Part shown: positions 45,297-64,000 of the stretch, piece after piece
Layout of the letters: the number at the start of each line of letters is the position of its first letter
How positions within the stretch are numbered: position 1 is the stretch's first letter
Assembly (NCBI RefSeq): GCF_964340395.1
Contig: NC_135566.1
Coordinates: forward strand, 13,974,501-14,038,500
Direction: 5' to 3'
From: Glandiceps talaboti
Taxonomy: Eukaryota > Hemichordata > Enteropneusta > Spengelidae
Length of the DNA: 64,000 bases
Made by a program: the position numbers and the translations under genes
The notes under the pieces: model-generated
The model's input: only the letters and a program-made list of their open reading frames with translations
What the model was told of the DNA's origin: nothing
Databases searched by the model: none

Positions 45297-46288
45297 TGCA
45301 TATCTTTCCTGTAAGTAAAATCTACCATCGACTTGCTCTCCTTATCGGCGAGTTTTAGTGTGGTGTTGCAAGATCGTGAAATACAGCCTATATGAAACTA
45401 TTCACAATTTCAAAACAGAGACTGTGTTACCTTTAGCAGTAGTTGTTGTCTTTAAGCTGTAACTAAGCAACAAGCCAAACACGATGCCACTATGTGTATG
45501 TCGCCATTGGATGTACCTCACAGGAACTTTGGATGCAATTAGTCACATCAAAAGAAATTCCTACTTACCCGAAGCTAAACCGTGGAACATGTTTTGTTTG
45601 TTTTTTGCTATATGAATGAATGAATCTGTTGTATTGCCGCCCCGCATAAACTTAATTCCCCGTGCCAACCATGTATTCCTTCTCACCTTTATAAATGGTG
45701 TTGCTATTCTATGCCGAATGTATAACCCAAGCCTATAATACATATACAAGATTGGACATTCTAACAAGCAATTTTAGTTTTTTGAATTCAAGATTCGCTG
45801 GCGCCTTATGACATCAAACTTTACAGAATAGGTGGGAATGGGAGAAAAAAAACCGAGATCTAGCAGTCTCGAAATGAACCGTAACTCAGAAAATTGTGTT
45901 TATCGCTACACGTCAACATCCACCTCCACCCCAGTAGATAATCTATCACATTCCCACACTACAAGCAGTGTCCGACTAATCAACTTCCTAGTATAACATT
46001 TAAGCAACAACAAATTTCGTGGCGTACATGTTTATGTCGTGCTCGAATTCAGTGGCAAGTTGATACACTCTTTTCAGTGATTGTTTGTTTACTTTTTAGC
46101 TATGTCATAATGTAAAACATCTTGAGATGCATGTGTATAATTTCAAGGACGTCATCTTAGATCTTGTAAGCAAATACTGAGTATCTAATCGAGCCATCAT
46201 CAGTTGTACAAATGTAATATTAGTCATAGCGTTTCTTCGTGCTGTACTCTTATTTCTAAATCGGAGAGCTGCATGCACACATAGTACC
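45297..46288. promoter_or_regulatory. Shared head-to-head upstream region of lectin B and SLC6
   Basis: The 992 bp between the two divergent start codons. The 190 bp next to the lectin start (45297-45490) closely resemble 14884-15075 upstream of lectin A, including a conserved stretch around gtgtggtg.tgcaagatc.tgaaataca. Two divergent promoters, or one two-way promoter, are expected here. No clear TATA box was picked out. Confidence 0.45.
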
Positions 46289-61112
<14,824 letters not shown>

Positions 61113-61156
61113 AAACATTTTGTTTGTATCTCAAAGAGATTATAATTATTTTAGTA

Positions 61157-61162
61157 AATAAA
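61157..61162 (+). terminator. Polyadenylation signal of SLC6
   Basis: AATAAA 45 bases after the SLC6 stop codon. Confidence 0.6.
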
Positions 61163-61825
61163 ATTTAAGTGGGAACTTCAAAAGTTGTATAAATGATTAA
61201 TTATATCTTGAAAAAATATGAGCTTTCTCCTGTTTTTGTAAAATTCATGACCCGACAAGTGTGTGAATATTCAAGCTTCCGTTGGGGGCTTAAAAAAAAT
61301 ACCGATAGTCAAACACGTGATTGGCGGCCGACCCAAGCAAGGACAAAACTTATTATAGTACTACTTACCATTCTGACATGTGGTGGCTTATGATGTCTTA
61401 CAGAAAAATGTTTTTGCTTCAGTTAGGGAGTCGTCAGTAATTACAGGGGGATTCAAGCATGGTTTGCTCAATAAAATGCGAGTCTCTCCGATTTAGTCTG
61501 AAAGGTTCAGCCATATGTAATCACACTTGCTACCCCAATGAGTGACTGAGCAGAAGCTTCAATGGAACGCGTGGCTCTTTCAGGCTACCCCTCCTCCCCC
61601 CATTCCAATTCTCAAAAGTGGCCAGCCCTCAATTTCCTTTCTCTAAAACATGACCCTCCCCTGTTCAAATACTGCATCATGTGGTCTTTCTCGAACTGAG
61701 CAATGTTACAGAGTTGGTGAAATGATTTATCTTGATCCCCTAAGTATACAGCAATAATGCAGCTATGATAAAATCAGCATTACCTCGTAACGGGTTCTCA
61801 CACATTTTACCACTACTTAAAGTGA

Positions 61826-62166
61826 CCATATGGATGAGGATTGGGTATTTACTTGAGATTTAAATTCATACAACAATTTTATCATGGCTTCCTACTTGAA
61901 ATATCAATGTGAAACAACATATGCCAAGTCCTTCTTTGTAAGTCAATAAATTTGCAAAACATTAATAAATTTGTAAAATGTTTGTTATTGTACGTACAAT
62001 AACAAACTTTGTACAGTTTTTTTAAAAACCTTTTGCAATGTATTGAGTTACAAACACAGACTTGGTCAATGTAGTTTCACATTGATTTTTCAAGTAGGAA
62101 GCCATAATAAAATTGTTTTAAATACATTCAAAATTCAAAATAAATACCAAATCTTCATCCATATAG
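61826..62166. mobile_element. Inverted-repeat miniature element, family 1 copy b
   Basis: Arms ccatatggatgagg and cttcatccatatag, inner arms tggcttcctacttgaaa / ttcaagtaggaagcca, and a central palindrome ttgttattgtacgtacaataacaa (about 61982-62005). Fold-back non-autonomous transposon downstream of SLC6. Confidence 0.65.
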
Positions 62167-62169
62167 CCA

Positions 62170-63318
62170 ATTTCACTGAGATAGTTGATTACCGCTGAAA
62201 ATGACACAATACCATAATGTTGATATATACTTTATTGTCCACACACACAAGTACTTCTTATATCCCAAAATAACAACCCTGGAAAATAAAATTCTCCACA
62301 GAAATTAAAATCTCAATCAAAAGTCCCACAATATCATTTACAAAATCATTTGTATATTTTTATTGCACTGTCTACGTATGTACTATATAACCTGAAACAC
62401 TGTACACCTAATAAATGTATGCAGGGAGGGATATGTCAAAAGATTCCAAAATTTTGAGGAAATGTCTCAATCTCCTTTATAACTAGTTATCTGATTTAAC
62501 CATTCAAAACCAAACCAAGTTTGAATAACTTTAGTCCCTTTTTGTACTTTTGTAATGATTTAATCATTAATATTTTCTAAATCGGTGTACTCTTTAGATT
62601 TAACATTTTGGTTATTACATTTTATATTCCTCGCTTGGAAATAGAATACATTTATTATCATTATTGTCAAACAACTCAACAAAAAATATAGATAGAATTG
62701 AATTGACATAAGTACAATATTATGATTTATTATTTGAGGTAATAATACCCTCCAAAAAAGTGATGATATATTCACGAATAATCAAAAGTCACCCACTACC
62801 TGAGTTATGTTCTCTATAGTATAACTCATCAGTTGTAAGTTTGTGATGATGCTACCCTTTGACAGGTATGTTGGAAAAGAACTACAAACATGCAATATAT
62901 TACATGCTGTACAATGTATGGACGCCTACTAGGTACACCACTAGAGGGCAGTATTCACTCGAAAGTACTACAAGAATACATGTATAAATATATTGAATCC
63001 CGCTGCAAGTTTTATCTTGTATCTCGGTCATGCTCTCTTTTTTTTTCGTTACCTAACAAACCCCTGACTTTAGTTTTGAAATGAAATTATTTGTTTATTG
63101 ACCAAAAAAAACCAAAAAAGTTCTCTGAAAGGTCCTTTTGTATTAACAACTACAAGATTGTCCGTAAACATCTCAAGTCTGGTACTTGTGGTATATCATT
63201 TTCATCTCTTCTTAATAACTCATGACCAACTGAACCACTCATCTTAAAGCGGCAAGCAATAAAAAGCAATTAAAATCCTAATAGTATCTCTTTCTATATT
63301 GAAAAGACCATTCAGCAA
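62170..63318. other. Intergenic DNA between SLC6 and right-edge gene
   Basis: AT-rich, no recognised exon or repeat of note. Confidence 0.5.
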
Positions 63319-63626
63319 ATAAAAAAATTGTGTGTTTCTGATAACCTGACTGATCTCAGCTGATGACCCTAAACAAAAAGATAAGGAATTTCTTTGTTTT
63401 TTTGACCTTCATGCACGTCTGTTGTCTTTCCCCAGTGATGTCTGTACATATTTCATCAAACTATATCACAGAAGGTATTCTGGCCGACATTAGTTTATTT
63501 TTAGGTCAAAGCAAATTTTTTCAATGAAAACAATTAAAAAGATCAAATACAATAAAATCCTGGCCTACCCACCCCGTTTTCTGAGGCCATGTTATCAGAA
63601 AAACACAACTTTTTTTTTAAGCCTTA
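63319..63626. mobile_element. Inverted-repeat element, family 4 copy d
   Basis: Ends aaaaaaattgtgtgtttctg then ataacctgac and gttatcagaaaaacacaact then ttttttaagcctta. It lies against the last exon of the right-edge gene and may supply its 3' untranslated region. Confidence 0.55.
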
Positions 63627-63649
63627 GGTACGTGTTTAATACATGTCTG

Positions 63650-64000
63650 TTAATACTCCTGTAGCTGTGGAATGTTGTAGTACAAGTCAAGTGAGCTAGG
63701 ATTGGAAAATGCTCCCCTAGCTTGGATATCTTCACCAGATATGACCTTCCTCACTGCAACCTCTACCTTCTTACCACTGATGGTATACTGCAATGTGAAG
63801 AAACATATAAAAAATATATAGTTCATGGTTCCAAGAATCAATAGCACAGTGAATTATGGTAACAGAGCGAGAGACATAATAAAATCATTAAATGAATAAT
63901 TAAATCATTGCTTGATTAAGACTCATAGTAGATGGTTTCATTCATTTCTATTTACCTTTCCAAAGTAACTATATTTTACCACAGGGAGCTCAGGCTCAGT
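63650..64000 (-). CDS. 3' end of an unidentified gene (two exons, partial)
   Basis: Exon 63956 to beyond 64000 reads EPELPVVKYSYFGK and ends at GTAAATAG. The last exon 63787-63650 follows in phase 0: YTISGKKVEVAVRKVISGED then IQARGAFSNPSSLDLYYNIP, QLQEY and TAA. The clean splice pair and balanced composition argue for a real gene, convergent with SLC6. I do not recognise the family. AATAAA on the minus strand at 63499-63494 could end it. Confidence 0.65.

Overview
This is an AT-rich piece of animal genomic DNA. Genes are split by introns with GT/AG boundaries, and introns are packed with microsatellites, small inverted-repeat transposons and degraded retroelements. It holds two families of animal genes: tandem C-type lectin-domain receptors and an SLC6 neurotransmitter-type transporter. 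Together with Penelope-like elements carrying hammerhead-ribozyme-like ends, this points to a marine invertebrate such as a lancelet, hemichordate or lophotrochozoan. I cannot name the species from sequence alone.

Layout. (1) 14883 down to 1889 on the minus strand is lectin gene A: signal-peptide exon, two complete C-type lectin domains (CTLDs) and the first exon of a third, running off the left edge. (2) 16877-17016 on the plus strand is an isolated, damaged copy of one SLC6 exon, and 17334-17507 on the minus strand is an isolated lectin-type transmembrane/tail exon. (3) 45296 down to 24863 on the minus strand is lectin gene B: signal peptide, three CTLDs, a Thr-rich mucin-like stalk, one transmembrane helix and a short basic tail, in 12 exons. 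Its introns hold a Penelope-like GIY-YIG ORF with ribozyme-like ends (28.2-29.6 kb) and a decayed Penelope RT plus a LINE (33.6-36.7 kb). (4) 46289-61112 on the plus strand is a complete 13-exon SLC6 transporter predicted at 614 aa. (5) The extreme right edge carries the last two exons of an unidentified gene on the minus strand, convergent with SLC6.

Lectin B and SLC6 are head to head about 1 kb apart. Lectin A and the SLC6 relic repeat that arrangement at 14.9/16.9 kb, and the sequences just upstream of both lectin start codons are alike. I infer that a lectin-SLC6 divergent pair was duplicated and that the left SLC6 copy then decayed to one exon. The lectins look like cell-surface glycan receptors (CTLD1 has an EPN motif, CTLD2 has QPD plus WDD/WED). 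SLC6 looks like a sodium-coupled carrier of the amino-acid (GABA/taurine-like) type. Nothing in the sequence shows that the two products work together.

Several coding lesions are visible: an in-frame TGA in lectin A CTLD1, frame breaks in lectin B CTLD3, and a one-base frame difference in the orphan tail exon. They may be real decay or homopolymer/assembly errors. Most long ORFs in the window are microsatellite artefacts.
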